Below, in pieces: positions 7,597-15,757 of a DNA stretch of 21,519 bases; within the stretch, counting starts at the first letter, position 1; each line of letters begins with the position of its first letter. Both the position numbers and the translations under genes were made by a program. The stretch is taken from NCBI RefSeq assembly GCF_000372725.1, contig NW_005200599.1:187354-208872 (forward strand). Reading direction: 5' to 3'. This DNA comes from Emiliania huxleyi CCMP1516. Lineage: Eukaryota; Haptophyta; Isochrysidales; Noelaerhabdaceae. A model generated the notes under the pieces. That model was given only the letters and a program-made list of their open reading frames with translations. It searched no databases and had not been told where the DNA came from.

Positions 7597-9470
7597 ATGC
7601 TCGAGCACAACATCGTCACGCACTGGCTAGTCAAGGTCTTCTCGGGCACCGCCAACTCGGCCTGGCACGGCACCGTCCTCGTCACCTTCATCTTTGCGCT
7701 CAGCGGCAGCAATGCCGCGGCTGGCGTCGCCGAGGCCGCTCAGAACACCGCCGCTCTCGCCGCCTCGCTGCCCCTCGGCACCCTCGCCGATCGCTGGAGC
7801 GCAGCCCGCACCGTCTGCGGCGGCGGTGCGTTCGTGCTCGTCGCCACGGCCACCACCTCTCTCGCGGCTGTCGGTGGCGCCGCGGCTGTGTCTGAGTCGG
7901 GACGCGGCCGCGCATACGCCCTCCTCGTCGTCGCGATGGCGCTGTGGGGTGTGGTCAACGCGACGATCGACGGCCCGGCACAGGCCCTGTACGCAAGCTC
8001 GATGCGCCGCGCCGACCGGACCCGACTGATGACTCGCGCCTTCCAGCTGTACACGATGGCGGCGGTGGCGGGCCGCGGCCTCTCGGCGGCGGTATTTTGG
8101 GCGCACGGGGACGCGTGGTCGCTCCCAGCGCTGCGCGACGCGATCCTGGTCGGGGTGGGGTGCGAGGTCCTGGCGGGAGGAGCACAGCTGCCGCTGCCGG
8201 AGGCCTGCAGGATGATGCTACTGGCACACAGGATACGAGATTGTGTCATGTAGGAGCAATGTGCTGCTACCGGAGGCCTGCCTGCCGGAGCAGCGGCCCC
8301 GCGGAGCCGCCCAGCGGACCACCAGAGCCGGCCAGCCGCGGAGGCAGCGCGGCGGTGCTGAAGCGAGGGGACATGGGGGCAGCGGGCGGGCCGCTTGCGC
8401 GTCGCGCGTGGCTTGCAGCCGCGGTGCTGGTCTGCTCGAACGTGCTGCAGGCGTGGGGGGCGGGGATGACGGTTCGCTTCTTCCCTCTCTATCTTGCGAG
8501 GGAGTGCCGCCTGTCGCCCGTGCGAGTGCAGGCCGTCTACCTTGCCCTCCCCGTCGCAATCTCCCTCTCCTCCTCCTTCGGGGAACGGCTCGCCGCGAGC
8601 GCCGGTCCAACCTCTCCTGCGGGACGTGTCGTGGACGTGTCGTGGACGTGTCGTGGACGTGTCGTGGACGTGCCATAGGCCGCGTCCCAACCATGGCCGC
8701 CCTCAAGGCGGCGGGCTGCCTCCTGCTGGTCGGCATGTACTTCGCGGCCGACTCCTCGTCGCCTCTCGCCGACTCGCGCCAGCCTCTCGCCGCCGCTCCC
8801 TCGCTCGCCGCCGAGCCTTCCTCAGCTGCAGCCGGCGCCTCGCCCGCGGGCAGTCCGAGCGACCCGCCTCCCCTCCGGCTCTCGCTCACGGTGGCTCTCT
8901 TCCTGCTGCGCGGCGGGCTGGCCAACAGCACCACCCCCCTCTCGTCCGCTCTGCTCATGGACTCGGTGGCGCCTGGGCAGAGCTCGCTCGGCGGGCGACA
9001 CGTGGCCGCGACAGGTCCAGGACACGTCCGTGACGTGTCCCGTAGGCAGCGGGCTCGCTGGGCGGGCGTCGGCGGCAACTTGGTCGAGACTGTGCGCCCG
9101 GACAGCGCCCGGCCTTTGGTGCGTCCTTGACACACCGCCCACTCGCCCACCCGCGTAGGTCAAGGTTTCGTGGGCCGCCTCGGCCGCGGCAGGCGGCGTG
9201 CTGGCCGACCGGTACGGCTACCGCGCCGCCTTCCTGCTGACGGCTGCGTTGCAGGGGCTCGGCACGGCGCTCCTGCTGCTGCCCGTCTTCCCGCGAGCAG
9301 AGTACGCGGGTGCCGCGGCGCGGGATGTTGGGCCCTCGGGTTTGGTGGACCCGCTGCTGCCACGCGCTGGCAACGAGTCACAGCCGGAAACAACACGGTC
9401 AAACACTGTATCGGAAGTGAGAGGCAGAAGATCCCCAGTCGGCTCACGGTTGTGCGAGGGGACTGATTGA
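7597..9470 (+). CDS. Major facilitator superfamily transporter, five exons
   Basis: MFS secondary transporter, about 526 residues. Exons 7597-8179, 8254-8604, 8679-8976, 9046-9082 and 9159-9470 join in phase throughout. The N-terminal half has hydrophobic helices and the loop 2-3 signature GTLADRWSAAR (61-71). The C-terminal half carries a long Ala/Pro/Ser loop, then APGQRARWAG and GGVLADRYGYR, the matching loop 8-9 signature. The substrate cannot be read from sequence. The ATG at 7597 follows a pyrimidine tract; an in-frame ATG at 7462 is less likely because that extension has no membrane character. The introns are GA-AG, GT-AG, GC-AG and GT-AG, and the first and third begin with clear degenerate copies of the following exon. 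The C-terminal 40 residues are polar and weakly supported. Confidence 0.75.
8180..8253 (+). other. Exon-copy intron, GA-AG, 74 nt
   Basis: Donor AG|GAGCAC, acceptor ATGTAG|GAGCAA. Segment 8178-8208 (spanning the donor) and segment 8252-8281 (spanning the acceptor) are diverged direct copies: both begin AGGAGCA and end CCGGAGGCCTGC. Only this pairing joins the two MFS frames using the strong TAG acceptor (1 nt + GA = Gly). Confidence 0.6.
8605..8678 (+). other. Introner-like intron with 11-nt repeats, 74 nt
   Basis: GT-AG intron in the MFS gene. Four exact tandem copies of GACGTGTCGTG fill 8623-8666, then GACGTGCCATAG ends the intron. The start (GTCCAACC at 8605) resembles the start of the next exon (GTCCCAACC at 8684). 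Splicing yields the TM-preceding sequence ERLAASAGRVPTMAALK. Confidence 0.75.
8977..9045 (+). other. Introner-like intron, GC-AG, 69 nt
   Basis: Donor GG|GCAGAG, acceptor CCCGTAG|GCAGCGGG. Positions 8976-8999 and 9045-9070 are near-identical apart from a 2-nt gap. The 3' part, 9021-9045, holds GACACGTCC and TGACGTGTCCCGTAG, the same repeat family as the preceding intron. Splicing yields VAPGQRARWAG, the expected MFS motif. Confidence 0.7.
9083..9158 (+). other. Predicted intron in MFS gene, GT-AG, 76 nt
   Basis: Donor TTG|GTCGAG, acceptor CGCGTAG|GTCAAG; intron and next exon both begin GTC-AG. An alternative donor at 9092 (GTGCGC) adds three residues. Either keeps the frame into KVSWAASAAAGG. 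Confidence 0.6.
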
Positions 9471-9773
9471 ATTCTTTCGTTGACTTTGTTTATTGTCTCT
9501 CACAGGACTGAGTCTGAGTACTGAGAGAGGTGAGAGAGAGCCTCATAGAGCTGTCCGTAGAACTAGAAGAAGGTCCCCGAGAGATATTGGTTATTCCGCG
9601 CCATGCGCGCGAGATACGGCTTTAGGCTTTACACACCGCTCCGCTATACGAGTCTGTATATACCGTATTCGCTTTGCCCCGGCGATAAGGCGAATATCAG
9701 AAGTTGCAGTCGATATCAATCCCCACGGTCTGTACTGGCTCTACCTCGTGCGCCCAACTCGCCAAAATTACCC
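9471..9773. other. Convergent intergenic region
   Basis: 303 nt between the stops of the MFS gene and the FHA/WW gene. It is less GC-rich than its surroundings and includes several in-frame stops. Nothing else recognised. Confidence 0.5.
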
Positions 9774-10631
9774 TCACCTCCACTGGTGCGCCGCGGGTGG
9801 CTCCCACTGCGAAGCACCCGTCGCCTCGTCATAGTAGTACGTCGCTCCGCTGGCCTCGTCGACTAGCGCCACCCACCCGCCCGGAGGCCCTCCGCCGCCC
9901 AGCCGCTCCTCCGCCTCAACGCGGCACCCGAAGATGGCGGCCTCGGGGTCATGCCAGTCGAGGGAGACCTGGTCTCCGTCGGCGAGAGGCGCGCTCACGC
10001 CTCGCTCCAGCGCGTACCACGGCCCTCCGCTCTCTCGCCAGTAGGTTGGCCCTCTACCGTGCGACGTGACGTACGCCGCCCCGTCCTCCGCCACGCCAAC
10101 CACGCACTGCATCCGCGACACCGTCAGCCGCTGCCGCTCCATGTTCCACCGGCTCAGCACGTGCTCCTCGCCGCGCCGCAGCGCGTACGGAGGGGCGGAG
10201 TAGTCTCTGGCCGGGTCGCACGCCAGCGCATTCGAGAAGCCGCGCACGCCTGCAGGAGGTGCCAAGAAGAGGTCCCGAGAAGGACTGCTGTGTGCTTGGA
10301 GAGGCTATCCCTCGGCACCTCGTAGCGGGTGGAGCACCCAGACCTGCCCCTCGCCGCTGTAGGCCTGCCCGCCGCCGCCGGCCTGCAGCGATCCGGTGTA
10401 GTAGTCGTCTTGCCGCTGGTTGAAGCTACTGGAGGCGTCGTAGTAGTCTTGCGGCGAGTCGTACAGGTACTGCCGCTGTTCGCCGCCGCCGGACTGGCCG
10501 CCGTACTCGCCGAAGGCCTCCTCGTAGCCTTGCTGCATTCGCGTGTGCGCTCGTGCCGGTCGCCACATGCCGCCGCTGATCAGCAGCGGTGTCGTGAGCG
10601 AAGCTGCAGAGCAGAGGGCGTGAAACAGCAT
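9774..10631 (-). CDS. Protein with signal-peptide-like start, FHA-like and WW domains
   Basis: Two exons (10631-10319 and 10249-9774) give about 262 residues. The start, MLFHALCSAASLTTPLL, looks like a signal or targeting peptide; an ATG 39 nt further upstream is also open. A Gly/Gln/Tyr/Asp-rich low-complexity stretch follows (about 33-95). Residues about 105-215 resemble a forkhead-associated domain: RRGEEHVLSR, VSRMQC, TSHGRGPTYW, LADGDQVSLD. A C-terminal WW domain reads GWVALVDEASGATYYYDEATGASQWEPP in family order (Trp, YYY, second Trp, Pro), interrupted nowhere. FHA domains bind phosphothreonine and WW domains bind proline-rich ligands. Whether the FHA-like part is functional is unsure, because the usual Ser-x-x-His and Asn-Gly positions are altered. 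Intron 10250-10318 (69 nt, GT-AG) restores HPLRGVRGFSNA. Confidence 0.75.
10250..10318 (-). other. Predicted intron in FHA/WW gene, GT-AG, 69 nt
   Basis: Donor CGAG|GTGCCG, acceptor CTCCTGCAG|GCGTGC on the - strand. Joins in phase 1 to give a Gly codon. Any copy of the downstream exon at its 5' end is weak. Confidence 0.75.
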
Positions 10632-10800
10632 GCGTCCTCGCAGAATACTCGCACCTCTCGGCCGAGTCAACGAGATGCGCTGGGCTGCTGGTGAGCTGTT
10701 TTCACAGCAGGCTGGAAGTACAGTGTATTTCGGGCATTAAGAAAACAGGATCCGGCGCCACGCCGCCGTTTCTAAGCCTTTCCACCCTCCTCCCCCAGCC

Positions 10801-10818
10801 CGCGCCGTGGTTTCTTAG
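10801..10818 (+). repeat. 18-nt direct repeat, left copy
   Basis: CGCGCCGTGGTTTCTTAG occurs here and again, identical, at 11431-11448. The two copies bracket the transposase remnant and are 630 nt apart. A related GCCGTTTCTAAG lies near 10766. Confidence 0.7.
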
Positions 10819-10875
10819 CCCCGGCCGGCACTCAGGTCAGCCGGGCCGAGCGTGTTTCCGTGAGAAAATAAAATA

Positions 10876-11240
10876 TTAAGTAAGCTGCGGGATCACCACC
10901 TTGTAGCCGGCGGGGGCGCCCTCCAGCTTGATGAGCAGGTCGTCGTCCGTGCCGTCGGCTGTGAGCAGGGCGCCGGCGTGCTCGAAGTACTTGCGCTTGC
11001 CTCGCTCGCCCTGGAGCGCCTTCATGGAGGCCTTGTAGAACCAGTGGGCGAGGAGGATGCGGCGGTCCAAGGCCGTCAGCGTGTTCGACTCCCACTTCTT
11101 GAGGTTGTCCTCGTCGTCGAGCCACTCATCGAGCAGCTGCCCAAGGTAGACTTTGATATGCCGCGTCCCCGCGATCAATCGGCTGCACCTGGTCGGTCTC
11201 GTTGGGCGGCACCTTGTGGTCGTCGACGCCAACCGACTGT
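10876..11240 (-). pseudogene. DDE transposase C-terminal remnant, frameshifted
   Basis: This is the end of a pogo/jerky-like DDE transposase, an enzyme that moves DNA transposons. Reading on the - strand, VDDHKVPPNETDQVQPIDRG matches the family's PPNxTxxLQPxD block. The following part, HIKVYLGQLLDEWL, then ILLAHWFYKASMKAL and YFEHAGALLTADGTDDDLL, matches the helical tail and the conserved F-x-x-x-G-x-x-L-x-x-D-G segment. The two parts lie in different frames. One extra base at the G run around 11167-11171 breaks the frame, so the copy is dead unless this is a sequencing indel. The catalytic domain upstream was not found; 11241-11708 is low-complexity and Pro-rich in translation. Identical 18-nt direct repeats flank the remnant. 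Confidence 0.6.
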
Positions 11241-11708
11241 ATCAACGGAGGACTTTGGTGAGTGTGTGTCGAGGGCGAGGTGTGCGGAGGCGGGGGCAGC
11301 CGAGGCGGAAGGGGAGGCGACGGAGGGGGCGGAGGCGTAGTATTGGGCTGCGGCTGCAGCCCGGCACTTGCCGTGGCGCGGGCCTGCAGGCCTGCGCGCC
11401 TGCGGCGTTTGCCAGCCGGCGCGCCTGCGGCGCGCCGTGGTTTCTTAGATTTTCGCGGAAATCGCTTCCAATTGCTCCCACATCCCACAAGACCAAGATC
11501 CAAGTCGGCTCCAAGTGCGGAGCGGTTATAGAGTCGTGCGCAAAAGCGCGAAGTCGAAGAGAAGACCGGTAGCAGCGAGTGCCTCACCCTCCAATCATGC
11601 CTCCATACCTCCAGTCCACCACAGCAGCAGCAGACCCACCACGCTGCACGCACACTCCCAGGGGGACTCGAACCCGAATCCTCACGAACACGGGCCGGGC
11701 AAGCTACG
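11241..11708. other. Low-complexity region beside transposase remnant
   Basis: No convincing gene. On the + strand 11380-11430 is a patchwork of GCCTGC and GGCGCGCC repeats. A tRNA B-box-like GGTTCGAGTCC is found on the - strand near 11668-11678, but no matching acceptor or anticodon arms. It includes the right 18-nt direct repeat at 11431-11448. Confidence 0.4.
11431..11448 (+). repeat. 18-nt direct repeat, right copy
   Basis: Identical to 10801-10818; see that entry. Confidence 0.7.
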
Positions 11709-13639
11709 TCACTGCAAGTCCTCCCCGCCGCCGAGGTCATACCTCAGCCCCAGACCGCGCGTCTCCCTCTTGAGGGCCGCCTCCACCCGCCCCCGCAGGC
11801 CCGGGTGCGGAGCGAAGTCCTCCCTCCACCCGCCCAGCGCCTACCAGGTATGGAGAGAGACCACCTCAACACTCTCCCTGTGAGCTCATCGGAGGCCTCC
11901 CCTCCGCCCGCCCGCCCGCCCGCCTGCAGCTCCGCCTCGCGCAACGCGCCGAATGTCGCGTCCGACACGACGCCGTCGATCAGACGGCCGTCAGAGGCGT
12001 CGAGGCCGAGGAAGGCGGCAAGCCTCGCCGCCTCTCTGCCCGGCTCCCGCAGCAGCGCCTCGAGGTGCAGCCACAGCACCATCGGCCTCTCCGCGCCGTC
12101 GCCGACGCCGACGGCATCGCTGCCATTCTCCCGCCACCAGCTGCTGCCCGGGGCCTGCAGTAGCAGCGCCTCCATCCGAGTTGCGTGCCGCCCGCCCGCG
12201 GGCGGGTAGCGGAGCGCTGCGCCTCGCCAGCCGCGGTAAAAGTCGCAGAAGGAGCCCGTAGCGCCGAACGAGCCGCCGGCACGCCCGTCCAGCCAGGCGA
12301 GGGCGTGCGCATCGAAGGGCCACCCCCTCGCGCGAGGGTCCCACCTGGCAGAGTGAGTGGAAGACTCCCCTCCCTGGTGAGCGGTGGTGCGTGGCCATGT
12401 CCTCTCGGTGCTGGCAGAGGGGGCTGGCAGAGGGGGCTGTCCCACCCGCGCCGGTAGCAGGCGCTGCATGCGTCGAGCGGGTTGCGAGTCACGACGACGT
12501 ACCTTGAGAACCAAACAACTAGCAATCAGTGAGCCATTCTTGGTTGGAACGGGGCTGCGCGTCACGACGACGCACCTGGCACCGGATCGCAGGACACTTC
12601 AGATGTGATTCGTCTCATCCTTCCACCGCTGCTCGCCCCGCCGCCTTGCCGCCGCCGGGGCCCCGTCGCGCCGGCGCGAGAGCAGGCAGCGGAGCGGGGC
12701 GCGGGAGGAGAGGAGGCGCGGCGGGGCAAGCGACTCGAACTCGGACAGAGTGACCCGGCCCTCGCCGTGCTGGGAGAGGCTTTCCTCGGGCCACAGCGCC
12801 GCAGCCGGGCCCCGCCCCGCCCCGCCCCCCAGCAGCAGCACCGCCAGCCGCTCGACGAGGGCAGCGCCGCAGTACGGGTACGATGCGAGGACGACGTCGG
12901 TGGGGCGATACTGGACAACCTGCGCCAGCCAGCGGCAGCGCGCCTCCGCGTGGTGTGGCCTCGCGCCGGCCGCCGGCGACGGCAGCGCCAGCGGCAGGTC
13001 GGGCTGCAGCGGGCCGGGCAGCGGAAGCACGGCGCCGTCGGCACGCACCATGCTGAAGTGCCTAGCGCCTTCGCCGCCGCCCTCCCCGGCCGCCGCCACG
13101 CTCTGCAGCAGCCACGGCGCCCTCCGCCGCAGCCGCCACCGCAGCAGCAGCAGGCCCCCGCCTCCGCAGGCAGCCGCAGCCAGCAGCGGCGCTCCCTCGG
13201 CGACCGAGGCGAGCCAGCGAAGCGCGGAAAGGGCGGCAGCGGCTCTCTCCGCTAGCTTTTCCAGCGCCTCGGACTCCGCAAGCCTCGCCACGCCCTCCCT
13301 CAGAGGGAGCAGCGCCTCGCCCAGACGTGCAGTCGCGCGTGACCACGCCACCGCAACCTCTTCCGCCGCCATGTCTGCAGCCCGCTCCAGGCGTGGACCG
13401 ACGGCGCTGCGGGTGGCGTGCCAGCCGCGGCCAACGGCGCTGCACGTGGCGCCGTACCCGACGGCGGCAGCCACGGAGAGGTGCTCAGCCGCGATAACAG
13501 CCGCCGGCACAGCATATTCGCCCGTCACGACGGCCGCCTTTTTTGCTGCCGCAGCAGTCGTCGTCGCCGCGGCGGCGGCCGCCGCCGCGCCAGCAGAGAC
13601 GGCTCTCGAGGTTGAGCGCGCCCAGTCGGGGTCGCTCAT
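11709..13639 (-). CDS. Membrane-anchored sulfotransferase-like protein
   Basis: Four predicted exons (13639-12627, 12502-12446, 12344-11924, 11840-11709) give about 540 residues. Sulfotransferases move sulfate from PAPS to hydroxyl or amino groups, often in the Golgi. The N-terminal 145 residues are Ala-rich, then a membrane segment (about 148-167) suggests a type II anchor. The 5'-phosphosulfate loop region is DVVLASYPYCGAALVERLA (248-266). The 3'-phosphate motif is YVVVTRNPLDACSACY (339-354). The C-terminal half has WLHLEALLREP.REAARLAAFLGL and ends GGWREDFAP then ETRGLGLRYDL, as in the family. Oddities: the loop has Tyr256 where the family has its PAPS-binding Lys, so activity is doubtful. 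Intron 1 is ambiguous because a copy of the exon start and an in-frame TGA lie within it. The last exon is short and was found by homology. Start chosen at 13637-13639; an ATG at 13717 is also open. Confidence 0.7.
11841..11923 (-). other. Sulfotransferase intron 3, GC-AG, 83 nt
   Basis: Donor CTGCAG|GCGGGC, acceptor CTGGTAG|GCGCTGG. The intron start (GCGGGC repeats then GGAGGGGAGG) resembles the exon start (GGGCGGGTGGAGGGAGG). Splicing gives AELQALGGWREDF. A GT donor further in would leave an intron of only 32 nt. Confidence 0.55.
12345..12445 (-). other. Sulfotransferase intron 2, GT-AG, 101 nt
   Basis: Intron and next exon both begin GTGGGAC. Inside, a 13-nt unit CCCCCTCTGCCAG is present twice in tandem and its CTCTGCCAG end recurs as the acceptor. 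Splicing gives CYRRGWDPRARGWPFDAH. Confidence 0.65.
12503..12626 (-). other. Sulfotransferase intron 1 region with duplicated exon start
   Basis: The frame-preserving model is one GT-AG intron of 124 nt (donor CG|GTGGAAG, acceptor CTCAAG). Within it, the - strand from 12575 carries GTGCGTCGTCGTGACGCGCA, a copy of the exon start at 12502 (GTACGTCGTCGTGACTCGCA). The copies are 73 nt apart. A second model uses a 73-nt intron 12503-12575 preceded by coding VLRSGAR, but a TGA three codons upstream would then need another intron or be a nonsense mutation. Confidence 0.5.
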
Positions 13640-14175
13640 CGGAGCTCTGCCAAGAGCGCGTGTTGTGCACAAGAACAAGAACCAGCTTCGTTGTGAAGAA
13701 GTGGGCGCCCCAGCCAAGAGCCTGGTAGGTGAGGCCCACAGAGTGGGAGACTCCTATCACCGCCACTGCCACCCACGTGTCAGTCTGCCTGTGGTAGAAG
13801 AGACTGCCGGTGAGAAGTCGGAGGAAGGTCGCTAGTCGAGAGAGATCGCCAGTGGATAGGGAGTCCACCGTGCTGCGAGCCTGTCGCTGTCCCTTGTCAG
13901 GAGCAGGAGAACTAGGAGAGCGCAACCAGTAGGAGGCCCGCGCTTGCCCCCGTGCCGCCGGGTGCAACCTGTCCTATACGAGAGAGGAATCCCTGGGACC
14001 CTGTCGTGAGGGTGAACCCTGCCCAGCCCCCCTCCGTGTCGCGATGCGCTCCCCGCTCCCGTTCCCCTGTGTCCCTGATCGTCCTTACAAGATCCTGCTC
14101 GTGCAGGTGGGGACCCTGTCCTTCTCCCACCCCTCGTTTGGCGTGTACGTTGTATTTATTTATTTATTTAGTGCG
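13640..14175. other. Upstream region of sulfotransferase gene
   Basis: No recognised gene. It probably contains the sulfotransferase promoter. A TTTATTTATTTATTTA tract lies at 14153-14169, just before the retrotransposon target site. Confidence 0.4.
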
Positions 14176-14180
14176 GATCG

Positions 14181-14311
14181 TGTTAATGGTTCGATCCTCC
14201 CCAGAGTCGAACTGGCAGCCACTCGCACCGAGGAGGCGAGGTGTGGCTACGTGACCCGAAAAGGCCAGAGTCGGGAGCAACCCTCGAGCTGGGTCGCTCA
14301 TATACTCAACA
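14181..14311 (-). repeat. TRIM LTR, left copy (3' LTR)
   Basis: 131 nt, identical base for base to 14508-14638. Ends are TGTT and AACA. Confidence 0.9.
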
Positions 14312-14507
14312 CGCCCCCACGACGCAGCACGAGGTTGCTGCTGTATCTCCGATACCGCCGTGTTTCGAGGTAGGGCAGGCGTTCCGGGACGCGAGTTCCC
14401 CCGGGTTACCTTGGGCACTATTTTCGATCTTTTTCGTAGCTCACACACGAAGGGACTCAAATCTTCGCAGACCGCCGTCGACCTGGGAGATCTCACCGGA
14501 GGTACCA

Positions 14508-14638
14508 TGTTAATGGTTCGATCCTCCCCAGAGTCGAACTGGCAGCCACTCGCACCGAGGAGGCGAGGTGTGGCTACGTGACCCGAAAAGGCCAGAGTCG
14601 GGAGCAACCCTCGAGCTGGGTCGCTCATATACTCAACA
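14508..14638 (-). repeat. TRIM LTR, right copy (5' LTR)
   Basis: 131 nt, identical to 14181-14311, offset 327. It abuts the TGG-start primer-binding-site-like sequence on the - strand. Confidence 0.9.
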
Positions 14639-14815
14639 GATCGGCAAGGCGCAACGATCTTTTTGCCTTATTATATCATCCTTGGGTTGTGATCTAAGAA
14701 CTTGAAAGCAACCACGCACCAGGGGGCGCACAGCAGCACGGATAGCCGTTGCTGTCTAGAGCCGACGCGGCGACGGCCGTGGCGCGTGGGGCTGCGCATG
14801 GGTGCCGCCGCGCCG

Positions 14816-14920
14816 TCAGGCGCCGCCGCGTGTGGCGCGGCGGCCGCGCTTCGCCTCCGGCTTCTCCTCCTTCTCGGCGCTGGGGCGGCCGCGCTTCGGC
14901 TTCTCCTTCGAGACGGGCGC
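14816..14920 (-). CDS. AT-hook exon fragment (C-terminal)
   Basis: 35 codons ending in TGA, preceded on the - strand by an acceptor-like GATCGCAG. The peptide begins APVSKEKPKRGRPS and continues EAKRGRRATRGG. KPKRGRP is a canonical AT-hook core, a motif that binds the minor groove of AT-rich DNA, and the second Arg/Gly block is a degenerate hook. Lys/Glu-rich spacing between them is typical of chromatin proteins. I could not find the upstream exons with confidence. A good donor-like CC|GTAAGA lies near 15058 and a 12-nt repeat (CTCGGCGTCAAT, about three copies at 14958-14996 on +) sits between. It could be a pseudogene fragment. Confidence 0.4.
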   Translation of the reverse strand, partial: APVSKEKPKRGRPSAEKEEKPEAKRGRRATRGGA

Positions 14921-14923
14921 CTG

Positions 14924-15757
14924 CGATCTCGAGCGATCTCGAGGCGTGAGATGTCATCTCGGCGTCAATCTCGGCGTCAATCTCGGGGTCAATCTGTGGC
15001 CGAGGGAGCCCGCTTGGCTGAGCCTCATCGGCATCGAGAGCTACTGTTGATGTCTTACGGTTGCTCCCCCCAAAAACTCCCAAGCGCCAAGGATTGCCGA
15101 GATCCGCGTCCTTTTTTCTTTTTTACATCAACGGTCTACCGCTGCCGCTTGAGGTGGAGCAAGCTGCTCTAGCCTCGCATGTCACTTCCTGTTGTCTGTT
15201 GTTTGTTGTGCCCTTCTTTGTTCTCTTGGCACCTTGCTACCCCCCGATCCAGCACCGAGGATCGTGTTTGAGACTCGGCGACTCGCATCTCGCAACGCGA
15301 GAGGAGTCGTCGAGGGGTGAAGCGCGCGTCGCGTCGCGCGGCTGCGACACTCGAGAGCCGGTGTAGCGCGCGGCAGGATGTGCTGGACTGTGGCCGTGGC
15401 GCGTGAGGCGCGGCCGACTTTGATGCCGCCTGCCTCGAGGGTCCGGTCTCCGGAGACCGGACTCCGAGTCCGACACGCGGGCGTCGCGGCGCGGCCGGGG
15501 GGGGGGGGCAAATTCCCGACACGCGGCTTTATGAGTAGCCCCAAACAATACGCGGCGGGGCCGGGGGGCGCGGGCTGTGTGTGTGTTGGTGTGGTTTCCA
15601 GCGTGTCCGAACCCCCCCACGACGGCGCGGCGCGCGCCGGCCGCGCGGCGCGCGCGCCGAACAAGCTCCCCACCTTATCAGGGAAACGTAGGAGCTCACG
15701 CAAAACGGACTCGCCGCTCACACGTGTGTGTACTCATACTCTCGAGTGACTCGTACA
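14924..15757. other. Region without confident gene
   Basis: Contains the 12-nt tandem repeat near 14958-14996, a perfect 22-nt palindrome at 15441-15462 and a G run near 15499-15508. Part may be intron or upstream exon of the AT-hook fragment. No other protein was recognised. Confidence 0.4.
15441..15462. repeat. Perfect 22-nt palindrome
   Basis: GTCCGGTCTCC followed by its exact reverse complement GGAGACCGGAC, with no spacer. Role unknown. Confidence 0.7.

Larger units (their letters stand above)
14181..14638 (-). mobile_element. Miniature LTR retrotransposon (TRIM), complete
   Basis: 458-bp element with all structural hallmarks of a terminal-repeat retrotransposon in miniature. Two identical 131-nt direct repeats (14181-14311 and 14508-14638) begin TGTT and end AACA. 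A perfect 5-bp target-site duplication, GATCG, flanks it (14176-14180 and 14639-14643). Orientation is set by the internal ends. On the - strand the right LTR is followed directly by TGGTACCTCCGGTGAG, a primer-binding-site-like sequence starting TGG (complement of tRNA CCA). The left LTR is preceded by GTGGGGGCG, a polypurine-like tract. The 196-nt interior has no coding capacity, so movement would depend on enzymes from elsewhere. Each LTR has a TATA-like GTATATGA near its 5' end. Identical LTRs suggest recent insertion. Confidence 0.85.

Noticed and set aside
11640..11700. Possible tRNA on the - strand (GGTTCGAGTCC B-box-like sequence)
   Set aside because: The T-stem does not pair and no acceptor, D or anticodon arm can be drawn.
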